Of a DNA stretch of 64,000 nucleotides, positions 35,652 through 44,854 are shown piece by piece. Below the pieces are notes generated by a model. The model was not told the origin of the DNA, did not search any database, and saw only the letters and a program-made list of their open reading frames with translations. The first letter of the stretch is position 1. Each line of letters begins with the position of its first letter. The position numbers and the translations under genes are program-made. This DNA comes from Burkholderiaceae bacterium (GTDB lineage Bacteria; Pseudomonadota; Gammaproteobacteria; Burkholderiales; Burkholderiaceae): positions 1 to 64,000 of the forward strand of contig CANFLR010000002.1 in assembly GCA_947447945.1 (NCBI GenBank), in the 5' to 3' direction.

Positions 35652-36791
35652 ATGAAAATACTCAATGCCCAACTGTACCCCCTTGAGATTCCGATGCTCA
35701 AGCCAATCAAAATGGCTAGCGGAGCCATTACCCATGCGCAAACGCTATTGATTCGCTTGATCGATGAAGAGGGGCGCGAGGGCTGGGGGGAAGCCAGCTC
35801 GGCACCATTGATGACGGGAGAGACGCTGGGAAGTATTGCTGCTAGCACTGAATATTTAAGCTCAAAGTTGTTAGGCCAAGAAATTGCCAACCCTGAGGCC
35901 ATTGAGTCTTTGCAAGATAAGGTCTTATATGGCAATGCTTCCGCAAAATCGTGTTACGAAACTGCCGTGATGGATCTGTTTGCCCAAAGAAAGGGCGTCC
36001 CCTTATATCAACTTTTGGCCAATCGACCTATTAATGCTAATGGCAGACTAGAGATGCTGCACATGCTTGCATCAGGTCATTTGGAGAGTGAGCTTGAGGA
36101 GGCTAAGCAGTTGCGCCAGCTTGGCTACCGTCAATGGAAGATTAAGGTGGGTACAGGCAATTTAACGAATGATGTTTTGCGGGTGCGCGAATTAAGTAAG
36201 GCATTGCAGGGTGACGTGGTGTCCGCTGATGCCAATCAAGGAATGACAATTGAAGAAGCACTTGCCATTGCGCAGACTGGGATCGAAAACGGACTGAGTT
36301 TTTTTGAGCAACCCTTCCCAACCCGCATGATTGAGGCTGCCACTGCATTACACAAAGAGACTGGTATGCCACTGTGTGCCGATGAATCTATTAAATCCTT
36401 GGACGATATTGTTGAGTTGGCTAATCTGCATGCTGCCCAGGGTGTTAGCTTAAAGCTCATTAAATTGGGCGGTACTCAGGCGATGGTTCGGGCTGGGCGC
36501 GAAAGCTTGCATTTGGGCCTAAAGATTAATCTAGCGTGCAAGGTTGCTGAAACCAGCATCTCTGCTGCAGCGACTGCGCACGTGGGGTTTGCTGTGGGGG
36601 ATGTTGCATGGGGGTACAGCATGTCTAACCGATATTTGGCTAAGGATATTTGCGAGAACCCGCTAGCCCCCATTGGAGGCTCTATTTCACTTGAGCAGCT
36701 GCAAAGACCGGGGTTGGGATATGCGCCCAATGCCTCTCACCTTGCAGAATTTGCTAGTAAGACTCTAGCTGTGCGGGAGTTTCGTATTTAA
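35652..36791 (+). CDS. Mandelate racemase/muconate lactonizing enzyme family protein
   Basis: Enolase-superfamily motifs WKIKVG, SADANQGM, FFEQPFP, CADES; ATG 35652 preferred over TTG 35640. Confidence 0.9.
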   Translation: MKILNAQLYPLEIPMLKPIKMASGAITHAQTLLIRLIDEEGREGWGEASSAPLMTGETLGSIAASTEYLSSKLLGQEIANPEAIESLQDKVLYGNASAKSCYETAVMDLFAQRKGVPLYQLLANRPINANGRLEMLHMLASGHLESELEEAKQLRQLGYRQWKIKVGTGNLTNDVLRVRELSKALQGDVVSADANQGMTIEEALAIAQTGIENGLSFFEQPFPTRMIEAATALHKETGMPLCADESIKSLDDIVELANLHAAQGVSLKLIKLGGTQAMVRAGRESLHLGLKINLACKVAETSISAAATAHVGFAVGDVAWGYSMSNRYLAKDICENPLAPIGGSISLEQLQRPGLGYAPNASHLAEFASKTLAVREFRI

Positions 36792-36879
36792 TTCTTATCC
36801 GTACAAGTTGTATTCCATATAGTAGTTTGAGGGCCTATTGATAGATCAAAGTTCCGAAGTGGATTTATGTTAAATTTAC

Positions 36880-36891
36880 TTGTCCGAACAA
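36880..36891. promoter_or_regulatory. Short palindrome TTGT-ccga-ACAA, candidate GntR/HutC-type operator
   Basis: 21 bp upstream of the SMP-30 gene start; GntR/UTRA regulator gene lies downstream. Confidence 0.35.
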
Positions 36892-36911
36892 TTTAATAGG
36901 AGTAGACCTGT

Positions 36912-37835
36912 ATGTACAATCCATTTCAGCCCGTAGAGAAGATTAAAGCCGAAGTATTTATGTCGATGCCGGCGAAGTTTCGCAAAAAAAGCCGTACAGG
37001 CTGGTCTGATCCAAACCGTCAAGGTGCAGAAGTTGAGTGCTTCTTAGAGGGGCCTTCTTTTGATCGTGAAGGCAATTTATGGTTTGTCGATATTCCTTTT
37101 GGCCGTATCTTTCGGATCACTCCAAAAGGTGATTGGGAGTTGGTCACGCAATACGACGGTTGGCCCAATGGTCTGAAGTTTCATAAAGATGGGCGCGCAT
37201 TTATTTGCGACTATAAAGCGGGCTTACTCTCTTTGGATACCAAGACAGGAAAAATAGAAACGGTTTTGGGTTCCATGTACAGCGAAAACTTTAAAGGCTT
37301 GAATGATTTGCATTTCGCCTCAAACGGCGATTTATATTTCACTGACCAGGGTCAGACGGGTATTGCAGATCCTTCGGGCCGCGTGTTTCGTTTAAGTGCG
37401 GATGGCAAATTAGATCGTCTCGCTCTGAATGTACCTAGCCCTAACGGCATCACTTTGAATACCCAAGAAAAGCATGTATTCGTTGCTGCGACCCGCTCAC
37501 AGCAAATTTGGCGCTTGCCTTTAATGGCAGACGGTTCCGTTTCTAAAACTGGTGTGGCGATTCAATTATCAGGTGGCGCTGCAGGTCCCGATGGTATTGA
37601 AATGGATTCTGAGAATGGACTACTGGTTTGCCATTTAGGTGTTGGCATCTGGCGCTTTGATAACAATATGCTGCCTACCCATTTAGTGTATTCCGAGAAT
37701 CCACATCACCATCATTTGGCCAACTTATGCTTTGGTGGTGACGGTAAAGATCTCTACATCACCGAGTCGATGTCAGGGGATATTTTGAAAGCTCGCATGC
37801 CAGTTGCTGGTAAAAAGATGTTTGGTTTAAGTTGA
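36912..37835 (+). CDS. SMP-30/gluconolactonase family protein
   Basis: VECFLEGPSFDREGNLWFVDIPFGRIFRI; beta-propeller repeats. Confidence 0.92.
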   Translation: MYNPFQPVEKIKAEVFMSMPAKFRKKSRTGWSDPNRQGAEVECFLEGPSFDREGNLWFVDIPFGRIFRITPKGDWELVTQYDGWPNGLKFHKDGRAFICDYKAGLLSLDTKTGKIETVLGSMYSENFKGLNDLHFASNGDLYFTDQGQTGIADPSGRVFRLSADGKLDRLALNVPSPNGITLNTQEKHVFVAATRSQQIWRLPLMADGSVSKTGVAIQLSGGAAGPDGIEMDSENGLLVCHLGVGIWRFDNNMLPTHLVYSENPHHHHLANLCFGGDGKDLYITESMSGDILKARMPVAGKKMFGLS

Positions 37836-37872
37836 GCCAAACTTCATTTCTGGCATTGACTGAGAGCAAGTA

Positions 37873-38628
37873 ATGGCGGGCGATATGCATGAAAGATTGC
37901 TGAATCAAGAGCCTGGCATTCCTTTGCATCAGGCTCTGGCTGTAACTCTAGAAGAGCAAATTCGGGAGGGGGTCTGGCCTGTAGGTTCGGCTATTCCTCC
38001 TGAAGTAACGCTGTGTAAGTTGTACAGCATTAGTCGCCATACTTTGCGACATGCTCTTGGGACGCTGGAAGACGGCGGCCTCATTGTGCGTCGGCAAGGC
38101 GCGCCCACGCGCGTGATTTCACGACAACGCCCAAGAAGATTTACGCAGTCCTTCAACTCCCCCGCGGATATTTTGCGTTACCCCAGAGAGACTTATCGAG
38201 TAAATGAGGTAGAGGAGTATTTAGAGTGCGATGCTGATTTAGCAAATTTTCTCAAGGTGCCGGTGGGGTCTTCTTGGTATCACATTGGTGCGATGCGTAA
38301 GCAACAAGATTCTGAATTGACAATCGCGTGGTCGGATATTTATATTCTTCCTAAATTTGCTGAGCTGACGTCTGAGCCTGACCACACTCACTCGATGGTG
38401 TACCAGCAAATTGAAAGACGCTTTGATGTCCGCATTGATCGTGCTGCAGTAGATGTGTATGCGTGTGGCGCCTCACCCGAAATTGCTCAGGCTTTGAGCG
38501 TTCCTCTTGATAGCCCTTGTTTAGCCATTATTCGCCATTACTTTGATGCGAATGGTAATCCATTCGAAATTTCAGTCACTTACCATCCCGAAAACCGCTT
38601 TATCTACAGTATGGAGTTTAGGGGTTAA
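37873..38628 (+). CDS. GntR family (HutC/UTRA) transcriptional regulator
   Basis: N-terminal wHTH (GSAIPPEVTLCKLYSISRHTLRHALGTLEDGGLIVRRQG) and UTRA domain. Confidence 0.92.
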   Translation: MAGDMHERLLNQEPGIPLHQALAVTLEEQIREGVWPVGSAIPPEVTLCKLYSISRHTLRHALGTLEDGGLIVRRQGAPTRVISRQRPRRFTQSFNSPADILRYPRETYRVNEVEEYLECDADLANFLKVPVGSSWYHIGAMRKQQDSELTIAWSDIYILPKFAELTSEPDHTHSMVYQQIERRFDVRIDRAAVDVYACGASPEIAQALSVPLDSPCLAIIRHYFDANGNPFEISVTYHPENRFIYSMEFRG

Positions 38629-38636
38629 GTGGCGAC

Positions 38637-39338
38637 TTAGGCCTGTAGTTCAAATACCAGCACCTCTGCGTTCACGCCATCGCAGATTTCGATTTTGCTT
38701 TCACCCTCAATCATGAGTGCATCACCGGCTGAAAGGTTTTCACCATTCACCTTGAGTGAGCCTTTGATCAAATGAACATAGCCCTTCAATTGGGGATTAA
38801 TTGCCAAGCTGGTAGATTGATCGCCATTAAATAAGCCTGCATACATTTTTGCATCGGCATGAATTTTGACGGAGTGACTTTCAGCGGAGGGCGATGCTAC
38901 CAAACAAAGCTTTCCTTGTTTGTCCTCAAGAGGGATTGTTTTTTGTTCGTATCCTGGCGATATTTCAAGCGTATTAGGTTCAATCCAGATTTGTAGAAAG
39001 TGGGTAGTTTGATCTGGAGCATGGTTGAATTCGCTATGACTTACTCCGGAGCCGGCACTCATGCGTTGCACGTCACCCGGGGGAATACCTTTGATGTTGC
39101 CCATACTATCTTCATGAGCAAGCTCGCCCGAAAGAACATAGCTAATGATCTCCATATTCCGGTGCCCATGTTTTCCAAAGCCCATGCCAGGAGCTACACG
39201 GTCTTCATTTATGACACGCAAATTACCCCAGCCCATATATTTGGGGTCGTGATAGCCAGCAAACGAGAAGGAGTGAAAGCTTTTTAGCCAGCCGTGATCG
39301 GCATAGCCGCGATCTTGAGATTTTCTAAGGTAATGCAT
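38637..39338 (-). CDS. Pirin family protein
   Basis: HGWLKSFHSFSFAGYHDP, MGFGKHGHRNMEIISYVLSGELAHEDSMGN cupin metal motif. Confidence 0.94.
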   Translation of the reverse strand: MHYLRKSQDRGYADHGWLKSFHSFSFAGYHDPKYMGWGNLRVINEDRVAPGMGFGKHGHRNMEIISYVLSGELAHEDSMGNIKGIPPGDVQRMSAGSGVSHSEFNHAPDQTTHFLQIWIEPNTLEISPGYEQKTIPLEDKQGKLCLVASPSAESHSVKIHADAKMYAGLFNGDQSTSLAINPQLKGYVHLIKGSLKVNGENLSAGDALMIEGESKIEICDGVNAEVLVFELQA

Positions 39339-39410
39339 TATTTTTTGAGTTCGCAAAATGAGTTAAGACCATTATCATTGTCTTTAGATAATCTTGCTAA
39401 TAGGCGGTCC

Positions 39411-40817
39411 ATGGGAAGTTTCAAAGAAGATGCGAAAGATGCTGGCCTTGGGTTCATTGAGGCGGCGCAAGACTATTGGGGTGATTTTGTTCAATTCTTA
39501 CAAGAGGCATGGCTTGTACTTTTATTCTTGTTTGCAAGCTTAGTGATTACTTGGTTATTTATTGACCCGCCCCCTCCCAGGCATGTAGTTTTGGCTACTG
39601 GATCGACCGGAGGAGAGTATGAGGCCCTTGGAAAAAAATACGCTGCTTTTTTTGCTAAGAATGGTATTACGCTTGAATTATTTCCAACTGATGGCGCCCA
39701 AGAAAATATTAATCGTTTGGTTGATCGCACTGATATTGTGCAGGCGGCATTTGTGCAGGCTGGCGTGGCAACCCCAGATAGCGTGACGGGCATTCAATCG
39801 CTTGGCAGTATTAGCTATGAGCCCCTCTGGTTTTTTTACCGGGGGCCAGAAGTTAAAGACACTGATTTTGAGAAAGTAAATGGGCGCTTTAAATATTTCA
39901 CTAATTTAAAAATTTCCGTTGGGAAAGAAGGTAGTGGAACCTATGCCCAAGCCATGCACTTCTTAAAAGTTTCAGGATTGGATAAGGGTGCGCAGTTTGT
40001 TTATTTGCCAGGGGCCCAAGCGGTTGAGGCTTTGCAAAAGGGTGAGATTTACGGCCTATTTGTCGCGGATGGTATTGATTCTCCCAATGTTCAGGCTTTA
40101 TTGAATGATACAAGTCTGCATTTGGTGAGTGTGCAGCGTGCTGGAGCTTATACGTATGCGCTTCCTTTTTTGCACGTCCTTAAGGTTCCAGAGGGTGGAT
40201 TTGATTTAATTCGCAACTTCCCAGACAAGGATATTAGCCTTTTGGCCACTACGACTCAGTTATTAATTGATGACCGTATGCATCCTGCAATCCAGTTCTT
40301 ATTTTTGGAGGCCGCTCGGGAGATTAATGGTCGAGCATCTTTTTTTGCTGCTCGAGGCGAGTTTCCTTCATTCAAATATTCGAGCTTTCCGGAGAGTCCT
40401 GTAGCTTTGCACTTTGAGAAAAAAGGCGCACCCTTGTTGATGGACTATTTGCCATTTTGGTTGGCAGAGTTAGTTAATCGACTTTTTGTGGTGTTGTTAC
40501 CATTTTGTGCTTTTGCTTATCCGCTATTGCTAACATTGCCAACTTACCGTAAACGGCGCGTACTAGCTCGAATCAATCGCATGTATGGTGCTTTGAAACT
40601 GTTCGAGGGGGAGTTGATTACCTCATACGACCCTGCCAAGTGCGAAGAGTACTTAGCTAAGCTCGATTTGATGGAGTATGAGGCCTTAAAGCTGGAGGTA
40701 TCAAAAGCTATGTCTAGTGACTACTATGCCTTGCGAACCAGTATTGATTACGTTCGTAACTGCCTAAATCGAGATGCACATCCCTATCAGAGTAGAGATT
40801 CTCAAGGGATTATCTAG
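39411..40817 (+). CDS. Membrane-anchored TAXI-family (TRAP-type) solute-binding protein
   Basis: N-terminal TM; VLATGSTGGEYEALGKKYAAFF TAXI signature; second TM and C-terminal helical tail; start uncertain (39294/39336/39411). Confidence 0.8.
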   Translation: MGSFKEDAKDAGLGFIEAAQDYWGDFVQFLQEAWLVLLFLFASLVITWLFIDPPPPRHVVLATGSTGGEYEALGKKYAAFFAKNGITLELFPTDGAQENINRLVDRTDIVQAAFVQAGVATPDSVTGIQSLGSISYEPLWFFYRGPEVKDTDFEKVNGRFKYFTNLKISVGKEGSGTYAQAMHFLKVSGLDKGAQFVYLPGAQAVEALQKGEIYGLFVADGIDSPNVQALLNDTSLHLVSVQRAGAYTYALPFLHVLKVPEGGFDLIRNFPDKDISLLATTTQLLIDDRMHPAIQFLFLEAAREINGRASFFAARGEFPSFKYSSFPESPVALHFEKKGAPLLMDYLPFWLAELVNRLFVVLLPFCAFAYPLLLTLPTYRKRRVLARINRMYGALKLFEGELITSYDPAKCEEYLAKLDLMEYEALKLEVSKAMSSDYYALRTSIDYVRNCLNRDAHPYQSRDSQGII

Positions 40818-41276
40818 CTAGTCGCTGAGACTATTTTTACTGGGATATTTAAACGAGGCATAACGTACTACAGCGTTTGCTATTGCCAAGATTAAAATGG
40901 TAATACCCATAAAAAGAATAGACATGTCTCCTTCATGTTTGGTGTTGACTATGTCAATGATAAGCCGTGTTACTGCAGTAATTGCAACGTAAATCAGAAA
41001 CCGGACTGGCATGTGATTTGTTTTGAAATAGATTCCAACCATCGCACCAATTTCTAAGTAGATGAACAGTAAAAGCAGATCTTCAATTGAGGCAGAACCT
41101 TTGTTGATCATGCCTAAAAAGGCTACTGCTGAAGACCATACCGTTGCTCCGCCGATACCAAACAGAGCAATGCGATGAAAGAGTGAGACAAATAAATTTC
41201 CGATTGGGACTGACCATTTTTCAATGGCATTCTCTAATTTGGATGCACCGTCGAGTGGGTTTGGCGACTTTTCCAT
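40818..41276 (-). CDS. PsiE-like (phosphate-starvation-inducible E) membrane protein
   Basis: 152 aa with four TM segments, YLEIGAMVGIYFKTNHMPVRFLIYVAITAVTRLIID. Confidence 0.85.
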   Translation of the reverse strand: MEKSPNPLDGASKLENAIEKWSVPIGNLFVSLFHRIALFGIGGATVWSSAVAFLGMINKGSASIEDLLLLFIYLEIGAMVGIYFKTNHMPVRFLIYVAITAVTRLIIDIVNTKHEGDMSILFMGITILILAIANAVVRYASFKYPSKNSLSD

Positions 41277-41370
41277 AGAATCTCCTTATCTCAATTGATG
41301 GGTCTTATTAGGGGCATCCACTTCAGTTGATGAACAAAACCACAGAAACTTTCTAAAATCCTACACTATT

Positions 41371-42645
41371 TCAAGCTAGGGTATCTGCCCAGATATTGTG
41401 GGCCCAACCCCAGGCATAGACTCCCTCAAGGGTTGATGGGGCGGGTGAGAGCCCGCCTGCGCCATGCACAGGTTCAAACGTTTTGGTGGTGGCGCTATAT
41501 TGATGAACACTCGCCACATGAATAGTTTGCGTTTCATTGACAAAGCTATAGCACGTGTTATTGACTACAGGGGCGGGGTTGATTTCCCAGTTGCTCAGTT
41601 CGGCAACTATTGCTGCAGCTGCAACTTTTGCTTGTTGGTTGGCCATATGAGCAGATTTCGGCATGGCTGGCGCTACTTGAATGGAATCACCTAAGACATG
41701 AATATCTTTATGAGCAGTAGATTCAAAGTTTAGATAATGAACATTGACCCAGCGCCCATTGGAATTTGCAAGACCGGTATTGATGGCAATTGCGCCCGCA
41801 CTCATTGCGGGTAATACATTTAAGACGTCAGCTTTGATGTCCTCCTCAACTTCAATTTGCAGCGTTTTTGTTTTGGCATCCACGCCAATGACATTGTTTC
41901 TAGGGCGGTAATCAATCAGTCCAGGGTATTCCTCAGCCCATACTTTTTTAAATAGGGCGCCCTTTGAGGTGACATCTTGATTGGCGTCTAAGACCAATAC
42001 TTTTGATTTTGGTTTGTAATGCTTTAAGTAGTTAGCCACTTGACATGCACGCTCGTAGGGACCAGGAGGGCAGCGATAGGGCGCTTCCGGAATGCTGATT
42101 GCAAATACGCCACCGTCACGCATCGCCGCCAATTGCTTGTGAAGCAGTGCTGTTTCTGGGCCCGCCTTCCATGCTTGTAATGTGACGCCTGCTTCGTTTG
42201 CCTGTGCCAAACCTTCAACACTACTCATTGTGAGACTTACACCTGGTGAAACTACTGCCTTGTCGTAGGATAAGACTTTTCCAGAGGCGAGTTGCGCGGT
42301 TTTGCGATCAGGATCAATACGCAAAACGCTATCTCGAACGATCTTGATCCCATGGCGTTTGACGAGGTTATCGTAGGAGATCGTGATATCAGCCATCGTG
42401 CGTGAACCACCAATTACTAAATTGGACAGTGGGCAGGACAAAAATGCTGTATTTGGTTCGATTAAGGTAACGCGCGCAGTGTTATTGGAGAAGAGGCGCA
42501 AATATTTGGCAACGGTTGCTCCACCGTAACCACCACCAATGACTAAAATTTCTGCCGACTTGAGATTGGCAAAAGTGCGCCCAGATAGACCTGCAAGTAA
42601 ACCAAGCCCTAGAGCGCTTTGACTTAAGAAATGTCGTCGATGCAT
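41371..42645 (-). CDS. Flavocytochrome c sulfide dehydrogenase flavoprotein subunit
   Basis: Tat-like leader MHRRHFLSQSALGLGLLAG; IGGGYGGATVAKYLR; CPLSNLVIGG; FCSD C-terminal motifs. Confidence 0.9.
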   Translation of the reverse strand: MHRRHFLSQSALGLGLLAGLSGRTFANLKSAEILVIGGGYGGATVAKYLRLFSNNTARVTLIEPNTAFLSCPLSNLVIGGSRTMADITISYDNLVKRHGIKIVRDSVLRIDPDRKTAQLASGKVLSYDKAVVSPGVSLTMSSVEGLAQANEAGVTLQAWKAGPETALLHKQLAAMRDGGVFAISIPEAPYRCPPGPYERACQVANYLKHYKPKSKVLVLDANQDVTSKGALFKKVWAEEYPGLIDYRPRNNVIGVDAKTKTLQIEVEEDIKADVLNVLPAMSAGAIAINTGLANSNGRWVNVHYLNFESTAHKDIHVLGDSIQVAPAMPKSAHMANQQAKVAAAAIVAELSNWEINPAPVVNNTCYSFVNETQTIHVASVHQYSATTKTFEPVHGAGGLSPAPSTLEGVYAWGWAHNIWADTLA

Positions 42646-42653
42646 ATTAGCCC

Positions 42654-42974
42654 TTATGGTTTTTGACCCAGTTGCAGAGCGATCGTTTCAAGTTGTTCAT
42701 CGGTATACCCTTTGCTGAGCTGGGGCATGATGGTTCCTGGACGCGTACCATTTTTATATTCTTGAAGTCGGGCCAACATATTTTTGCTTGTGAGACTGCT
42801 AATGCTTGGAATGCCAGTGGCGCTCCCACTATGGCAGCTGGTGCAGTTTGTCGCCAAGCTGCGTTGATATAGCTGCTTTGCATCCTTTACTTGAGCGATT
42901 GCGGATCCACTCAAAAGACTTATGCAGCTCAGTAGCAATAGCCAGTATGTGCGATGAAGGGGTTTTTTGCTCAT
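42654..42974 (-). CDS. Cytochrome c, putative partner of the sulfide dehydrogenase flavoprotein
   Basis: Signal peptide; one heme site NCTSCHSG; distal Met in PGTIMPQL; directly upstream of the flavoprotein gene. Confidence 0.87.
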   Translation of the reverse strand: MSKKPLHRTYWLLLLSCISLLSGSAIAQVKDAKQLYQRSLATNCTSCHSGSATGIPSISSLTSKNMLARLQEYKNGTRPGTIMPQLSKGYTDEQLETIALQLGQKP

Positions 42975-43132
42975 GAACTATTGTATTTTCTTTAATGCAG
43001 TGTTGAAGGTAATTAAAAGAGCCTCAATACCGCCATCTTAAACAGTAGTCTAGGTTAAAACTGGATTTATGAGGGTGGAATAGGACTTCAAGGGTTTTTA
43101 CCTCCCAGTGCTTAAGCCTTTAAACTAAGCTT

Positions 43133-44854
43133 ATGCGTAGCCCCTTTTCATACCGCAGTGCCATCCTCATTTTACTGTTGGGCATTTTTAGCTATCTCTA
43201 TGGCTTAGATAGTCGCTTTGCCCCAAAAAATGGTGACGAATACCCCTATATGCACATTGTGCGAATGACAGCGGATGCTGGGCATTGGTTGCCCCTGCAA
43301 TCTGAAATGGATGGCATTAAAAATACTAAGCCTCCGTTATTGTTTTGGCAAGGGATTGCCAGTACTCAATGGGCTAGCCAGTGGGGCTTATCTGAGCTTC
43401 GTTGGCCTAGCCTTGTGTATACCGCTTTGACAGCTTTTTTCTTATTCTTAGCGGTACGTCGTTTTAGTGGCAAGGCCCAAACGGGTTTATTGGCAAGTCT
43501 AGTATGGCTCTCATTTTTTGCTACCTATCGTTATGGGCGCCCTTTTTTGACCGATCCCCCAGAAGTCTTTTGGCTGACTTTGCCCTTTATAGCTTTGCTG
43601 TATTGGGGTAGGGGTGCCTTCGAGTCAAAGCTATTGTTTCCCCTGTTAGCTGCCGGCTGTTTCGGTTTAGCGCTACTCTCTAAATCATTTGCTTATATTG
43701 TTCCCGCTTCTTTCGGCCTAAGCCTGTGCTACTGGCGCTGGCGCTCCTGGAGCATTCCTCAATTCTTGAAGTGTGATTTCTTCAAAGTCCTTCTGATTGC
43801 GTTATTGGCCTTAGGGATATTTGCTCTTTGGTTTGCACTTGACCCATCTCCAGAGGCAGTCTGGAAAGAATTTGTGCTTGGTGAAAATGCTGGCAAATTT
43901 GATGCGCGCAGTAAAAACTATTTATTAGATTTGATCCGTGGCGGTGATAGCATTTGGATGCTCTTATTCAGTACCTTGGGCAATGCTGGTGTATTCATCT
44001 TGGTATTGATCAGTGCTTTATGGCAGTGCTGGCGTCAGCGCCGCTTCCTCTCTCTAGAGGAAAGCCTATTGCTTTTGTGGCTTACGGCATTTTTCATTGT
44101 GTTCAGCTTGCCAAGTCAACGTTCCGGACGCTATCTCTTACCAGTGATGCCCGCTTTTGCTGTATTGATTGCTCTGTATTGGCAAAAGCTGTCGTTGTGG
44201 GGATTTCGGTTCGCTTTGCTTTTGCAGTTGATTATTTTCTCCGCTTTAATATGGATAGGCGGCAATCTACAGACATCTTCTTTCTTGGGTAATACTGGCG
44301 CTTGGATTTATCCGGTTTGGCATTGGGTTTTCATGGCACTGAGTGTCCTGCTAATTCTAGTGGGATTAGGTAATGCGAAGCTGTGTAAGTCAGTTGCTCT
44401 AGCGGGATGCTTTTTGGTTTACTGCGCCTTAACGAGTAGCCTAGCTCCACTTGAAGGGGGGCTAGGACGCTTTGATCAGACTACCATTCAAGCGCTTCAA
44501 GGAAAGGAAGTCTGGGTACCGTGCGACTACCGCGCCAAAGACGAAGAATATCGCTTGTTAATACCCGGTGCCATCCTGCATGGTTATTTAGCCAAAGATG
44601 CTGGGAATGTTCCTAGCTTGACTAGTACTTATCCCTTGGTGGCGGTGCAATTGCCAATGGGTGTTTCTCCGCAGATTTGCGAGTCTTGCCAAGTGCTTAG
44701 CAAACGGATGGAGATGCGCGCCCGCCACTCAGATGCAGAAATCACGGCAATGCTGATGGGGCATATTGGCGAATATCTTTTCGTCAATGAGTTTCTGATT
44801 GCCACTCCCGCAATGATCACAGAAGTGCCAAGTACTAAGGATGCCTGCAGATGA
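43133..44854 (+). CDS. ArnT/GT39-like integral-membrane glycosyltransferase
   Basis: GDEYPYMHIVRM (acidic GT-C loop), KPPLLFWQ, about 10 or more TM segments. Confidence 0.82.
   Translation: MRSPFSYRSAILILLLGIFSYLYGLDSRFAPKNGDEYPYMHIVRMTADAGHWLPLQSEMDGIKNTKPPLLFWQGIASTQWASQWGLSELRWPSLVYTALTAFFLFLAVRRFSGKAQTGLLASLVWLSFFATYRYGRPFLTDPPEVFWLTLPFIALLYWGRGAFESKLLFPLLAAGCFGLALLSKSFAYIVPASFGLSLCYWRWRSWSIPQFLKCDFFKVLLIALLALGIFALWFALDPSPEAVWKEFVLGENAGKFDARSKNYLLDLIRGGDSIWMLLFSTLGNAGVFILVLISALWQCWRQRRFLSLEESLLLLWLTAFFIVFSLPSQRSGRYLLPVMPAFAVLIALYWQKLSLWGFRFALLLQLIIFSALIWIGGNLQTSSFLGNTGAWIYPVWHWVFMALSVLLILVGLGNAKLCKSVALAGCFLVYCALTSSLAPLEGGLGRFDQTTIQALQGKEVWVPCDYRAKDEEYRLLIPGAILHGYLAKDAGNVPSLTSTYPLVAVQLPMGVSPQICESCQVLSKRMEMRARHSDAEITAMLMGHIGEYLFVNEFLIATPAMITEVPSTKDACR

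Noticed and set aside
36838-36849. TTGATagATCAA as a third FNR box
   Set aside because: Spacer is 2 bp rather than the required 4 bp
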